A DNA stretch of 64,000 nucleotides, taken from the NCBI GenBank assembly GCA_003044455.1, contig POWY01000001.1, forward strand, positions 434,001 through 498,000, written 5' to 3'. How positions within the stretch are numbered: the stretch's first letter is position 1; every line of letters starts with the position of its first letter. This document shows, piece by piece, positions 13,191-22,465 of the stretch. A model generated the notes under the pieces. The model did no database searches. It was not told the origin of the DNA and worked only from the letters and a program-made list of their open reading frames with translations. Source of the stretch: Neisseria bergeri. GTDB lineage: Bacteria; Pseudomonadota; Gammaproteobacteria; Burkholderiales; Neisseriaceae. Made by a program: the position numbers and the translations under genes.

Positions 13191-15842
13191 ATGGCAAGCG
13201 ATTTAGGTATATCAATCAGCGTTTCCGCCGTTGTCGGCGGAGCTTTGTCTGGATTGACCCATATCGGCAAGGCGATGAATACGCTGAAAACGACGACCAA
13301 TACCCTGTCCGAACGTCAGAAGGAACTGGGCAGGGTATTGGAGCGGAACAAAGACCGTTTGGGCGTATCGTCTGCCAAACAGCTATGGCAGGAATACGAC
13401 AAAATCGGCAATTCCGTCGCCAAACTGACCCGCCAATATGAAAAGCTCAATGCCGTCCGCGCCCAAAGGGCAGCCGTCAGCAGCCAATGGACAGACATCA
13501 AAGGGCAATGGCAGGGTGCGCTTGCCGCCGCAGGTACATTAATTTTGCCTGTCAAAGCCTCGATTGAATTTGAATCGGCAATGGCTGATGTCAAAAAGGT
13601 GGTTAATTTCGATACGCCGCAGCAATTTAAGGAAATGGAACGGGACATTTTGAAAATGACCCGCAAGATTCCGATGGCGGGCAAGGACATTGCCGCCATC
13701 GTTGCCGCAGGCGGACAGTCAGGAGTCGCCCGCGAAAACCTGACGGGTTTTGCCGAAAATGCCGCCAAGATGGGCGTGGCATTCGATATGGCGGCAGGAC
13801 AGGCGGGCGAATCTATGGCGACGCTGTCCAACGTCTTGCAGATACCCATTCCCAAAATCGGCATATTGGGCGATGCCGTCAACCATCTTTCGGACAATGC
13901 GAACTCGAAGGCGGCGGATATTGTCAACGTCCTGACCCGCGTCGGCAGCGACATCAAGCAGTTGGGCATGACGGAAAACCAAGGTGCTGCATGGGGCAGC
14001 ACCTTTTTGAGTATGGGCAAAGCCCCCGAACTGGCGGCGCAGGCAATGAAGGGCATGATTACTTCGATGTCGGTCATGAAGGCGGGCGGTGCGAAAAAAG
14101 AGCTGGCAGAGCTAGGATTGACAACCAAGGAATTTGCCGCCGCTATGGACAAAGATGCCAACGGTGCGATGCTCAACCTGTTGGCTCGGGTCAAGCAGTT
14201 GCCGAAGGCGGAGCAGTTCCCCATGCTGCTGGAGATGTTCGGCAGGAACTATGCCGACGATGCCATGATGCTCGCCAACAATGTCGGTGAGTACAACCGC
14301 CAACTGGCATTGCTGGAAGAACGCGATGCTTCAGGCAATTTGAAATATCTCGGGTCGATGCAGCGCGAGTTTGCCAACCGTTCGGCAACAACGGCGAACC
14401 AAATCCAAATTTTCAAAAACGGGATTTCGGAACTCGGCATACGCATGGGCTCGATAGTCCTGCCTGCCTTGAATGATTTTTTGGCTAAGGGCAACAAACT
14501 TGCCAACATCGTCTCGGACTGGTCGGAAAAACATCCCGTATTGACGAAAGGGATTGTCGGTACGGCCGCTTCGCTGCTGGCTTTTAAAGTCGGGATGTTT
14601 GGTGCGATGGTCGTTGCCAACCGGTCGCGTGCTGCTTATTTGGGAATGAAGGGAGCGGTTTTATCGCTACGGTCTGCCATTGTACTGACCCATACTGTGA
14701 TGCAAGGCGGAATGGGACTGCATGATGTACCGGGTAGGCTAGGAAAGCTCATGCGGGCTTTGGCGGCAGCAAGAACCGCCATGCTAGGTTTTAACCTGTC
14801 TTCGCTGGTAGCAATGTGGCCGCTGGTTTTGGCCGTCGGCGCACTTGCCCTGGTTGGATGGACAATTTACAAGGCTTGGAACCCGATTAAGGCTTTTTTT
14901 GCCGGACTGTGGGACGGGCTGTTGAAAGGCTTGGAACCGTTAAAACCTGCTTTTGATGCTCTGGTTTCTGCACTGTCGGATGCTTGGGACGGCATTTATA
15001 ACGCTATTTCTCCGGTTGTAGATACCGTTTTTTCTGTCTTAGGTGGTTTGTGGGATACGGTTCGACCTTTTGTCCGGCCGCTATTGGATTTCTTTAGGGA
15101 TTTCTTCAGCACGACACAAGTTGCTGCAGGCGGGGCGCGCAGCTTCGGCGAATCGGCAGGCTTGTGGATAGGTGAAAAAATCACAGCGGTCGCCAGTTGG
15201 GTCGGCGGCAAAATCGCCGAAATGAAAACTGCCTTTGACGGCGGACTGCTCGGCATCCTCGGCCTGATTCTCAACTGGTCGCCCATTGGCGCGTTCTATT
15301 CGACCTTTGCCGCCGTACTGTCTTGGTTCGGCATTGACTTGCCGTCCAGCTTCACGCAGTTTGGCGCAAACATCATCCAAGGGCTGTGGAACGGGTTGCA
15401 GTCCAAATTCGAGTCGGTCAAGGCATGGTTTGCCGAAAAGGCGGCATCGCTCAAACAGGCTTTTGCCGGCGTGATGGGCATCCATTCGCCCAGCCGCGTG
15501 TTCCGCCGCTTTGGCGGATGGATGATGGATGGCCTGCAAATCGGTTTGGACGGGAGTGCGGATCGTCCGATTGCCTCTATAGCCAATACGGCAGGCCGTC
15601 TGAAAAGCGGTTTTACCGACCATATGGGCGCGCTGGCGGCACGGTTGTCTGCGGGCGGCGAGGCATTTGCGTCTGCACGCAATACTCAGGCGGCGGGCGG
15701 GATGACCATCAATTACAACCCGACCATCAACGCGCCGGGCGGTAATCCTCAGCAGATTGAGGCTGCGCTGCAGATGGGCTTGCGTGAATTCGAAGCAATG
15801 TTCCGCCGCATGATGGACGACAAAGCACGGAGGGCTTATTGA
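13191..15842 (+). CDS. Tail tape measure protein
   Basis: The 883-residue protein is the longest in the prophage, as usual for tape measures. It has coiled-coil segments at the start (about 25-110), a TMP domain with GGQSGVARENLTGFAENAAK near 178-197, hydrophobic segments around 460-560, and a C-terminal IHSPSRVFRRFGGWMMDGL motif typical of tape measures. It fixes tail length and is threaded inside the tube. It contains a DNA uptake sequence near 15596. Confidence 0.92.
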   Translation: MASDLGISISVSAVVGGALSGLTHIGKAMNTLKTTTNTLSERQKELGRVLERNKDRLGVSSAKQLWQEYDKIGNSVAKLTRQYEKLNAVRAQRAAVSSQWTDIKGQWQGALAAAGTLILPVKASIEFESAMADVKKVVNFDTPQQFKEMERDILKMTRKIPMAGKDIAAIVAAGGQSGVARENLTGFAENAAKMGVAFDMAAGQAGESMATLSNVLQIPIPKIGILGDAVNHLSDNANSKAADIVNVLTRVGSDIKQLGMTENQGAAWGSTFLSMGKAPELAAQAMKGMITSMSVMKAGGAKKELAELGLTTKEFAAAMDKDANGAMLNLLARVKQLPKAEQFPMLLEMFGRNYADDAMMLANNVGEYNRQLALLEERDASGNLKYLGSMQREFANRSATTANQIQIFKNGISELGIRMGSIVLPALNDFLAKGNKLANIVSDWSEKHPVLTKGIVGTAASLLAFKVGMFGAMVVANRSRAAYLGMKGAVLSLRSAIVLTHTVMQGGMGLHDVPGRLGKLMRALAAARTAMLGFNLSSLVAMWPLVLAVGALALVGWTIYKAWNPIKAFFAGLWDGLLKGLEPLKPAFDALVSALSDAWDGIYNAISPVVDTVFSVLGGLWDTVRPFVRPLLDFFRDFFSTTQVAAGGARSFGESAGLWIGEKITAVASWVGGKIAEMKTAFDGGLLGILGLILNWSPIGAFYSTFAAVLSWFGIDLPSSFTQFGANIIQGLWNGLQSKFESVKAWFAEKAASLKQAFAGVMGIHSPSRVFRRFGGWMMDGLQIGLDGSADRPIASIANTAGRLKSGFTDHMGALAARLSAGGEAFASARNTQAAGGMTINYNPTINAPGGNPQQIEAALQMGLREFEAMFRRMMDDKARRAY

Positions 15843-16738
15843 TGTATGCGATGTTGGGTGATGTGCGATTTGAGCTTTTAAACAGCTTCACATCGCTTGA
15901 GGCGGAACATTCGGCGAACTTTGCCAAGCATGAGGTCTTAAAAGGCCGTCCGCGCCTGCAGGCCTTACAAAACGAACTGACGACGTTGCGTTTCTCTCTC
16001 AAGTTGCATTGGCGGCTGGGTAATCCCGACACGGCTTATAAGGGTCTGCTGTCGGCTTTGGAGGCGCAGCAGGCAGTGTCTTTGGTTTACGGCAGCGGCC
16101 GTTTTGTCGGATGGTTTGTGCTTGAGCGGCTGACGGAGCGCACGTTGATTCAGGACGCGCAAGGTCGGACGGCGGCGCGGGAATTGGATGTAGAGCTGAC
16201 CCAGTTTGTCGGCGACCCGAATAATCCCCTGCCTACACCCGCAGTCAAGTCGGGCAGGCAAAATCCGCTCCTGTCCTTATTACCGGAGAGCGTTCGGGCT
16301 CAGGCATCGGATGTAGTGAGGGCGGTCGAAAAAGGTATCAAGGTTTACCGCGCTGCGGAATCGGGCATAGCCGATATGCAGAACCTGATACGCGCGGCCA
16401 AAGATTTGAAAAACGACCCGTCAGGGACATTAAACCTGTTGGGGGACGCACTCAATGTCGGCGGCGGCATTTTAGGACGGCTCAATGCTTTGCCGGAAGT
16501 AACGGCGGTTTTCGGCGACCTGAAAGGCGCGGCAGAATTTGCGGCACAGGCAGGACGAGCGGCCAACCGGCTGGGCGGTGCCGTCGGCGCATTGCGGGTA
16601 GGTTATGAGGGCGGTTCGGTAGGAAGTTGGTTGGATGCGGTGGAAAACGGCGTAGCCGAAGCATCGGATGCGCTGGCAAACGGCTCTGCCGCCGCCCAGG
16701 CTTTGACCGGCTATCTTGCGGCAAGAAAGGATAAATGA
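15842..16738 (+). CDS. P2 gpU-like tail protein
   Basis: ATG 15842 overlaps the tape-measure TGA. The N-terminal 130 residues match P2 gpU (MYAMLGDVRFELLNS start, then VYGSGRFVGWFVLERL), a tail terminator or baseplate-associated protein. The C-terminal half (about 140-298) is Ala/Gly-rich and longer than P2 U. Gene order U-X-D is that of P2 tails grafted into a Mu-like late region. Confidence 0.85.
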   Translation: MYAMLGDVRFELLNSFTSLEAEHSANFAKHEVLKGRPRLQALQNELTTLRFSLKLHWRLGNPDTAYKGLLSALEAQQAVSLVYGSGRFVGWFVLERLTERTLIQDAQGRTAARELDVELTQFVGDPNNPLPTPAVKSGRQNPLLSLLPESVRAQASDVVRAVEKGIKVYRAAESGIADMQNLIRAAKDLKNDPSGTLNLLGDALNVGGGILGRLNALPEVTAVFGDLKGAAEFAAQAGRAANRLGGAVGALRVGYEGGSVGSWLDAVENGVAEASDALANGSAAAQALTGYLAARKDK

Positions 16739-16956
16739 TGAGTGCGGTCATACGCTACACCACCCAAGACGGCGACCGATGGGATTTGATTGCGCACAAG
16801 CATTACGGCAATGCGCTGTTGATTGACGGTCTGATTGCCGCCAATCCGCATCTGCCATTGGCGGAAGAGTTCGTGAGCGGGCTGACGGTATTTGTCCCCG
16901 TTTTGGAAAGCAAACCGAAAAATAACCAAGAGGAGCTGCCGCCGTGGATGCGTTAA
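16738..16956 (+). CDS. P2 gpX-like tail protein
   Basis: The 72-residue product is a small LysM-like tail protein with VIRYTTQDGDRWDLIAHKHY and FVSGLTVFVPVL. The start is either ATG 16738 or the adjacent ATG 16735 overlapping the previous stop. P2 X is an essential tail component of small size. It overlaps the D-like gene by 13 bp. Confidence 0.85.
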   Translation: MSAVIRYTTQDGDRWDLIAHKHYGNALLIDGLIAANPHLPLAEEFVSGLTVFVPVLESKPKNNQEELPPWMR

Positions 16957-18038
16957 GTGCGTTTTTGAAGCTGAAGGGCTTGGATGGCGGCAATACCCAT
17001 CCGGTTACCATGCCCGATTTTGTCCTGTCTTACGAAGACAAAGATATAACGGCAGATGTTGCGCCTTATCTGATTTCGTTCAGCTATACCGATTATCTTG
17101 AGGGTCAGTCGGACGAATTGCAGGTCAATTTTGAGGATACGGACGACCGCTGGCTGAGTAATTGGTATCCCGAACAGGGCGATGCTTTGTCTTTGAGCCT
17201 GGGCGACCAATTTACCGGGCCGGTGTCTTTCGGCAAATTTGAAATTGCTGAAATCGAATACAACCGCCCGCCGTCGACGGTCAGCCTGAAGGCTTTATCG
17301 ACGGGCATTACCAAGTCGAACCGCACCCTGCGCGGCAAGGCGTACGAAAATACGACTTTGGCCGCCATCGTCCGTCAGGTGGCAGGCCGTCTGAAGCTGG
17401 AGGTAACGGGTACGGTCAAAAACATCCCCATCAAACGCGTTACCCAGTATCAGGAGCGCGATGTCGAGTTTTTGGCGCGGCTGGCGAAGGAGTACGGACA
17501 CAGCTTTAAAATCGTCGGCAAGAAACTGGTATTTACCGACAACGACGAGCTCAAACAGCGTCCTGCCGTTGTCGTATTGCTGCCCGAGGACATCATCCGT
17601 GTCCGCCTGCGCGATTTGATTAAGGGCGTGCCGTCCAAAGTAGATGTCAAAGGCTACGACCCGAAAAACAAGAAAACGGTCTCGGCAAGCCGAAAAAGCA
17701 AGCCCAAGCGAAGCAAAGCCAAACACGGCAGCACGGGCGATACATTGCGTATCGTGCCGAATAAGGGTGAGAGTACCGCCCAATTAAATGCCAGGGCAGA
17801 TGCCAAATTGGCAGATGCGCAGGACGACCAATGCGCGGGGACGGTTATACTGGTCGGCAATGCGCTGTTGGCGGCAGGTCAAATGGTACGGCTGAAAGGA
17901 TTCGGCAAGTTTTCGGGCAAATATCTGGTCAAACAGTCGCGGCATGACTTTTCGCGCAGCGGCGGCTATACGACGGAAATCGAAATCAAGATGACGGAAT
18001 ATGTTTCTGAAGAGGAGCCGGGCAGTGCAAACCCATGA
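16944..18038 (+). CDS. P2 gpD-like tail hub protein
   Basis: Translation starts at GTG 16944 after AGGAG, within the end of gpX. The 364-residue protein matches the P2 D/Mu P family that forms the hub below the tube (VNFEDTDDRWLSNWYPEQGD, about 54-73, and QYQERDVEFLARLAKEYGHS, about 168-187). P2 D was named for late control but acts as a structural hub. A Lys/Arg-rich insert (KSKPKRSKAKHG) lies near residue 250-262. Confidence 0.88.
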   Translation: MDALSAFLKLKGLDGGNTHPVTMPDFVLSYEDKDITADVAPYLISFSYTDYLEGQSDELQVNFEDTDDRWLSNWYPEQGDALSLSLGDQFTGPVSFGKFEIAEIEYNRPPSTVSLKALSTGITKSNRTLRGKAYENTTLAAIVRQVAGRLKLEVTGTVKNIPIKRVTQYQERDVEFLARLAKEYGHSFKIVGKKLVFTDNDELKQRPAVVVLLPEDIIRVRLRDLIKGVPSKVDVKGYDPKNKKTVSASRKSKPKRSKAKHGSTGDTLRIVPNKGESTAQLNARADAKLADAQDDQCAGTVILVGNALLAAGQMVRLKGFGKFSGKYLVKQSRHDFSRSGGYTTEIEIKMTEYVSEEEPGSANP

Positions 18039-18636
18039 TTTTACGGCAACGATGCAATTTGGTACGGTATCGGCAGTCGATGCGGCGGCACACAGTTTGC
18101 GGGTAAAAATCCCCGTACTCGACGACATGGAAACCGATTGGCTGCCGATGGCGACACCCGCGGCGGGCGGCAACCGTTTTTACAGCCTGCCCGATGTGGG
18201 CGAACTGGTGGTCTGCCTGCTGGACGCGCGCGGCGAAAACGGCTGCGTCATCGGCGCGATTTACAATGCCGCCGACAAGCCGCCGGTATCCGACCAAAAC
18301 AAATGGGTCAAACGGTTTGCCAACGGCACGGTCATCTCGCACGACCGGCGCAGCGGCGAAGTCGTTGTGGAAACGCCGGGCAAGGTCGAAATCAAAGCGG
18401 CGCAGAAAGTGGACATCCAATCGCCGGAAACAGAAATTACGGGCAATGCGACGGTAAACGGGCTGTTGACCTATACCGCGGGTTTGGCAGCAGGCAATGC
18501 CGGCGGCGGCGAGGCGGCGAAGATTACGGGTAACGTCATCATTGACGGCGAACTTATCGTCAACGGCATCAATATCGGCAAGCACATCCATGACGGCGAT
18601 TCCGGAGGGCAAACCGGCGAACCGAAAAATCATTAA
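18025..18636 (+). CDS. Baseplate assembly protein V / spike (P2 gpV-like)
   Basis: I chose GTG 18025, behind AGGAG, rather than an upstream ATG at 18001. The 203-residue protein has an OB-fold N-terminus (FGTVSAVDAAAHSLRVKIPV) and a beta-helical C-terminus with NGTVISHDRRSGEVVVETPG. The end contains GKHIHDGDSGGQTG, an iron-binding HxH spike tip motif as in P2 gpV. It pierces the outer membrane at infection. Confidence 0.88.
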   Translation: MQTHDFTATMQFGTVSAVDAAAHSLRVKIPVLDDMETDWLPMATPAAGGNRFYSLPDVGELVVCLLDARGENGCVIGAIYNAADKPPVSDQNKWVKRFANGTVISHDRRSGEVVVETPGKVEIKAAQKVDIQSPETEITGNATVNGLLTYTAGLAAGNAGGGEAAKITGNVIIDGELIVNGINIGKHIHDGDSGGQTGEPKNH

Positions 18637-18641
18637 ACCGC

Positions 18642-18707
18642 ATTAAAAGGCGTTTCAGACGGCCTTCTCTACAATCCCTGTATCTATCAGCGATACAGGG
18701 ATTTTTT
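18642..18707 (+). promoter_or_regulatory. Late-gene leader element 3 (ATTAAAA, uptake-like motif, hairpin)
   Basis: ATTAAAAGGCGTTTCAGACG is followed by a 12-bp stem (AATCCCTGTATC/GATACAGGGATT, 18673-18703) whose T-run ends one base before the W start codon. Stem positions differ from element 2 by compensating changes, which supports selection on structure. Confidence 0.65.
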
Positions 18708-18708
18708 G

Positions 18709-19086
18709 ATGTTCTACGCCGCACCTATCTCGAAACACTGGCAGCTCGCGCCCGAAGGCTCGGGCGTGGTTCAGGGCGAGGACGACATCGACCAATGTAT
18801 CCGCAATATCCTGTCCACCCGCAAAGGCGCGGACGTTACCCGTCCTGATTTCGGCTCCGACCATTACAAATGGCTGGACACGCCGGAAGACGTGTTTATC
18901 CCCAATATCGTGCGCGAAACCGTGCTGGCCATACAGACGTGGGAGAAGCGGGCAGTGGTTGAGGACATTATTTTCGACGGTGCCGCACCGCATCTGACGA
19001 TGACGGTTTATTGGCGTATCGCCGATAAGGCGGCAGGCGAGGTTTATACGACAGACATCAGATTGGAGCAGGCGACATGGATTTGA
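18709..19086 (+). CDS. Baseplate wedge protein W (P2 gpW/gp25-like)
   Basis: The 125-residue product has the gp25/gpW core: DDIDQCIRNILSTRKGADVT then RPDFGS, the family signature for baseplate wedge subunits. It begins directly at the T-run of leader element 3, with no clear Shine-Dalgarno site. Its end overlaps the J gene by 10 bp. Confidence 0.9.
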   Translation: MFYAAPISKHWQLAPEGSGVVQGEDDIDQCIRNILSTRKGADVTRPDFGSDHYKWLDTPEDVFIPNIVRETVLAIQTWEKRAVVEDIIFDGAAPHLTMTVYWRIADKAAGEVYTTDIRLEQATWI

Positions 19087-20210
19087 GCAAACTCAAGCGT
19101 GAAGAAGTCAAGGCGGTTTCAGACGACCTTGCCGAGATTTTGGCGCAGACCATTGCCGACTATGAGGCAAAAAGCGGCAAAACCCTGCAACCCGCCCACA
19201 TCGAGCGTCTGATTATCAACACCTATGCCTACCGCGAAATGCTGGTCCGCAAAGCCTTGAACGAAGCCTACCGCCAGCAGCACCCGCGTTTTGCAACGGG
19301 GTTGATGTTGGATTTGTGCGGCGACGATGTGAACACGCCGCGCCTTGAGGCATCGGCCGCCCGCTGCACCGTCCGCTTTACCCTTGCAGCTTCCCACAGC
19401 GAACCCGTCGTCATCCCGCAAAGTACGCAGATTGCCGCAGGTGCGACCGTGTTTCAGACGGCATCGGAAGGCACGCTCTTACCGGCCGGCCGAACTTTGG
19501 ATTTGGAGGCTGTCTGCACGCAGACAGGTGTGTCCGGCAATGGTTTTGCCGCAGGACAAATCAATACCTTGGTCAGTCCTATTGACGGCGTATCTGCCGC
19601 CAATATCGAAGTATCGGCAGGCGGTGCGGACGAAGAGTCGGACGATGCTTATCGGCAACGCATCCTGCTCGCCCCGGAAAGTTTCAGCGTGGCGGGGCCT
19701 GTCGGCGCATACGAATACTTCGCACGACGTGTCAATCCTGTCATTTGCGACGTTCATGTCGGCAACCTGAAAACGGCAGGCGGCGAGCCGGTCGGCGGCC
19801 GGGTACGGGTAACGGTGCTAACTAAAAACGGACTGCCGTCTCCCGAACTCATCGGCGAAGTGCAGAGGGCTTTGTCTGACGAGCGTGTCCGCCCGCTTTG
19901 CGACACGGTAAGCGTTGCCGCCCCTTCTGTTATCGATTACACGCTGGATGCGGAACTCACGCTGTTTACAGGCGCGGATGCCGCCGAAGTTTTGGCGGCG
20001 GCAAAACAGGCTTGGGCAGATTACGAAGCATCACGCCGCGAAAAACTGGGCGCGGACATCGTGCCGCTGGACATTCAGACGGCATTGAAGGCGGCAGGCG
20101 TATACAACGTCGTTTTAAAGTCGCCCGCGCTGACCGTCGTCCAACCCGACCAATGGGCAAGATGCACTTCCGTCAATATCCGCATCTCGCCTGAAACGGC
20201 GGAGGGTTAG
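19077..20210 (+). CDS. Baseplate protein J (P2 gpJ-like)
   Basis: The 377-residue protein matches the J/Mu gp47 family: an N-terminal INTYAYREMLVRKALNEAYR helix (about 48-67), a central GGADEESDDAYRQRILLAPE block (about 182-201), and VGGRVRVTVL. J subunits form the wedge arms of contractile baseplates. It overlaps W and is followed by I after two bases, so the W-J-I set is one translational unit. Confidence 0.9.
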   Translation: MDLSKLKREEVKAVSDDLAEILAQTIADYEAKSGKTLQPAHIERLIINTYAYREMLVRKALNEAYRQQHPRFATGLMLDLCGDDVNTPRLEASAARCTVRFTLAASHSEPVVIPQSTQIAAGATVFQTASEGTLLPAGRTLDLEAVCTQTGVSGNGFAAGQINTLVSPIDGVSAANIEVSAGGADEESDDAYRQRILLAPESFSVAGPVGAYEYFARRVNPVICDVHVGNLKTAGGEPVGGRVRVTVLTKNGLPSPELIGEVQRALSDERVRPLCDTVSVAAPSVIDYTLDAELTLFTGADAAEVLAAAKQAWADYEASRREKLGADIVPLDIQTALKAAGVYNVVLKSPALTVVQPDQWARCTSVNIRISPETAEG

Positions 20211-20212
20211 CA

Positions 20213-20791
20213 ATGGCAAAACTCTCCTACGCATCCGTTATCGAACACGACCGGCGTTACAAAATGTTGGCGGATTTAGGCTTGAGGATGGATGAGGCCG
20301 ATGCGGTCAGACTACTGCCGAGGCTGGTAGATTTGGTTGCTCCAGAACACTTGGCGCTGCTGGCGGAGGGCCGCAGCATTTTAGGTGCGGACGGCTACTG
20401 GTTGGCTGAAAGCGACCAGACGCGCCGCAAGCTGATTAAAAGCGCGTATCGGCTGCACCGTATGAAAGGCACGCCGTGGGCGATACGCGAAATCGTGCGG
20501 CGGCTCGGCTTCGGAGAAGTCGAAATCACCGAAGGCTTGGGCAATAAGGAACACAACGGCGAAATCAGGCGGGACGGAACCTACGCGCACGGACGGTCCG
20601 ACCACTGGGCGCATTACCGTATCACCATGAACGGCGCGCTAACCAACGATCAGGCGGCTTTGCTGCGGCATACCCTGCAAGCCTTCGCGCCTGCCCGATG
20701 CGTATTGGCGGCATTGGATTACCGACACGCCGCCGTCCGGCATAACGGACGGGTATCGAGAGACGGAACATTTAACCGAGGAACTGCATAA
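20213..20791 (+). CDS. Tail protein I (P2 gpI-like)
   Basis: The 192-residue product matches phage tail protein I, which links the baseplate to the fibres; KSAYRLHRMKGTPWAIREIV (about 73-92) is the family motif. Its TAA shares a base with the tail-fibre ATG. The order J-I-fibre-assembly is conserved in P2 and Mu tails. Confidence 0.88.
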   Translation: MAKLSYASVIEHDRRYKMLADLGLRMDEADAVRLLPRLVDLVAPEHLALLAEGRSILGADGYWLAESDQTRRKLIKSAYRLHRMKGTPWAIREIVRRLGFGEVEITEGLGNKEHNGEIRRDGTYAHGRSDHWAHYRITMNGALTNDQAALLRHTLQAFAPARCVLAALDYRHAAVRHNGRVSRDGTFNRGTA

Positions 20792-21699
20792 TGGCAAATT
20801 TGAACGAAACAGCACAATGGGAAACAGGCATTTACCAATTAGAAACCTCCGACCCCGTGATGGGCGGGCCGGACGGCATCGACAACCGTCAGGCAAAACA
20901 ATTGGCCAACCGCACCCTTTGGCTCAAAAACCAAACCGAAGCCGCCAACCGCACCATTGAAGAGCTAGGCAACAACGCCGTCGCCCGCACCGACGACCAG
21001 ACCATCACTGGCGCGAAAACCTTCCAAGCCGACATCAAAGCCAGTGCAAGCACCGCCCACGCCGCCGCCGACCGCTACATCAGGCTGGGCGCGGACGCCA
21101 CCGGCGCATATGTCGTGAATACAAAGAGCGGAAGGATTTTATATTTGAAACACGACGGCAACCTCACCTATGACCGCAACCGCGTCCTGACTGAAGCCGA
21201 TGCCCCAAGCCTCATCACCAGCGGCGCGGTGATGTACTTCGCCCGCACAACCGCACCTGATGGCTGGCTCAAAGCCAACGGCGCGGCCGTATCGCGCACC
21301 CTCTACGCCGCCCTTTTCCAATCCATCGGTACCACCTACGGCACAGGTGACGGCCGCACCACCTTCAATCTGCCCGACCTTCGCGGCGAATTCGTGCGCG
21401 GCTGGGACGACGCCCGCGGCATCGACAGCGGGCGTGCACTGGGCAGTGCGCAAGGCGATGCCATTCGTAATATCACGGGCAAATTAGACAGCGGCCAAAA
21501 TCAAGCGGAGCAACTCTTCGACAACGTCATCACGTCGGGCGCGTTCGAAAAAGAGCAAGCAACCAAACAATGGACCTTTGACTCAAACGCAAGGGGGGCC
21601 GCCGTTACGGCTGTTACTTTCGACGCATCTCGCGTCGTCCCCACGGCCAACGAAAACCGCCCGCGCAACATCGCATTGTTGGCCTGCATCAAAATTTGA
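20791..21699 (+). CDS. Tail fibre protein with collar domain
   Basis: The 302-residue protein has an N-terminal baseplate-binding part (NETAQWETGIYQLETSDPVM), a short shaft and a C-terminal tail collar domain (APDGWLKANGAAVSRTLYAA then TFNLPDLRGEFVRGWD). It is short compared with full P2 or Mu fibres. It determines receptor binding. An assembly-type protein follows. Fibre genes often vary between Neisseria prophages. Confidence 0.88.
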   Translation: MANLNETAQWETGIYQLETSDPVMGGPDGIDNRQAKQLANRTLWLKNQTEAANRTIEELGNNAVARTDDQTITGAKTFQADIKASASTAHAAADRYIRLGADATGAYVVNTKSGRILYLKHDGNLTYDRNRVLTEADAPSLITSGAVMYFARTTAPDGWLKANGAAVSRTLYAALFQSIGTTYGTGDGRTTFNLPDLRGEFVRGWDDARGIDSGRALGSAQGDAIRNITGKLDSGQNQAEQLFDNVITSGAFEKEQATKQWTFDSNARGAAVTAVTFDASRVVPTANENRPRNIALLACIKI

Positions 21700-21739
21700 T
21701 GCGCGTTGAAACAAAATGCCGTCTGAAAGGACAAACCCC

Positions 21740-22465
21740 ATGACCCAGAAAACCGTTTACCAACTCGACACCCAAAACCTCTATATCGGCAGCACCGGCG
21801 CCGACCCTGATCCATTAAATCCTGAAAACTGGCTCATCCCGGCAGGTTGCATTGAGACCGCGCCGCCAGAAATCCCCGAACACCACGCCGCGCGTTGGAC
21901 GGGCGAAGAGTGGGAAATCCTAGAAGACCGACGCGGCCAAACCGCCTACCGGACGAGCGACGGCGGCAAAACCGACATCGAAGAAGCCGGCGCGTTACCT
22001 AAAGGCCTGACCCTGATTCCGCGCCCGTCGGAATACCACAAATGGGACGGAAGCGACTGGGTGCTGACACCTGCCGCCAAAAAGAAAATACTGCAACAGG
22101 CGAAGTCTGAAAAACTGGCTGAAGTCAACCGCACCGCGCAATCCTATATAAACCGTGCGGCGGGCTTGGATAAAGTGCCCGAATTTGAGGTGGCAACTTG
22201 GACAACGCAGGCATTTGAGGCGAAGGCATGGCATGCCGACCCTAATGCTGCAACGCCGACGCTTGACGCCATTGCCGCTTCTCGAGGCGTGCCGCCCGCT
22301 GCTTTAAGGCAAAAAGCTTATGAAAAAACGCTTAAATTCGAGCGGTTGACCGCTTATGTGGCAGGCTTGAGGCAGGCGGCGGAAGACAAAATCAACGCCG
22401 CGGCAAATCTTGATGAATTGACTGATATATCGCTCGTCATCGACCTGAAAGCCGAGGCTGAATGA
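21740..22465 (+). CDS. Tail fibre assembly/DUF4376-like protein
   Basis: I chose ATG 21740 after AAAGGA; an upstream ATG at 21716 lies inside a DNA uptake sequence. The 241-residue protein has a fibre-linked N-terminus (ENWLIPAGCIETAPPEIPEH), a middle segment with PSEYHKWDGSDWVL and a helical C-terminal DUF4376-like half. Proteins at this position act as fibre chaperones or fibre-tip components. Confidence 0.7.
   Translation: MTQKTVYQLDTQNLYIGSTGADPDPLNPENWLIPAGCIETAPPEIPEHHAARWTGEEWEILEDRRGQTAYRTSDGGKTDIEEAGALPKGLTLIPRPSEYHKWDGSDWVLTPAAKKKILQQAKSEKLAEVNRTAQSYINRAAGLDKVPEFEVATWTTQAFEAKAWHADPNAATPTLDAIAASRGVPPAALRQKAYEKTLKFERLTAYVAGLRQAAEDKINAAANLDELTDISLVIDLKAEAE

Noticed and set aside
13316-14224. 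302-codon minus-strand frame across the tape measure gene
   Set aside because: It is antisense to a clearly recognised gene; composition mirrors the coding strand.
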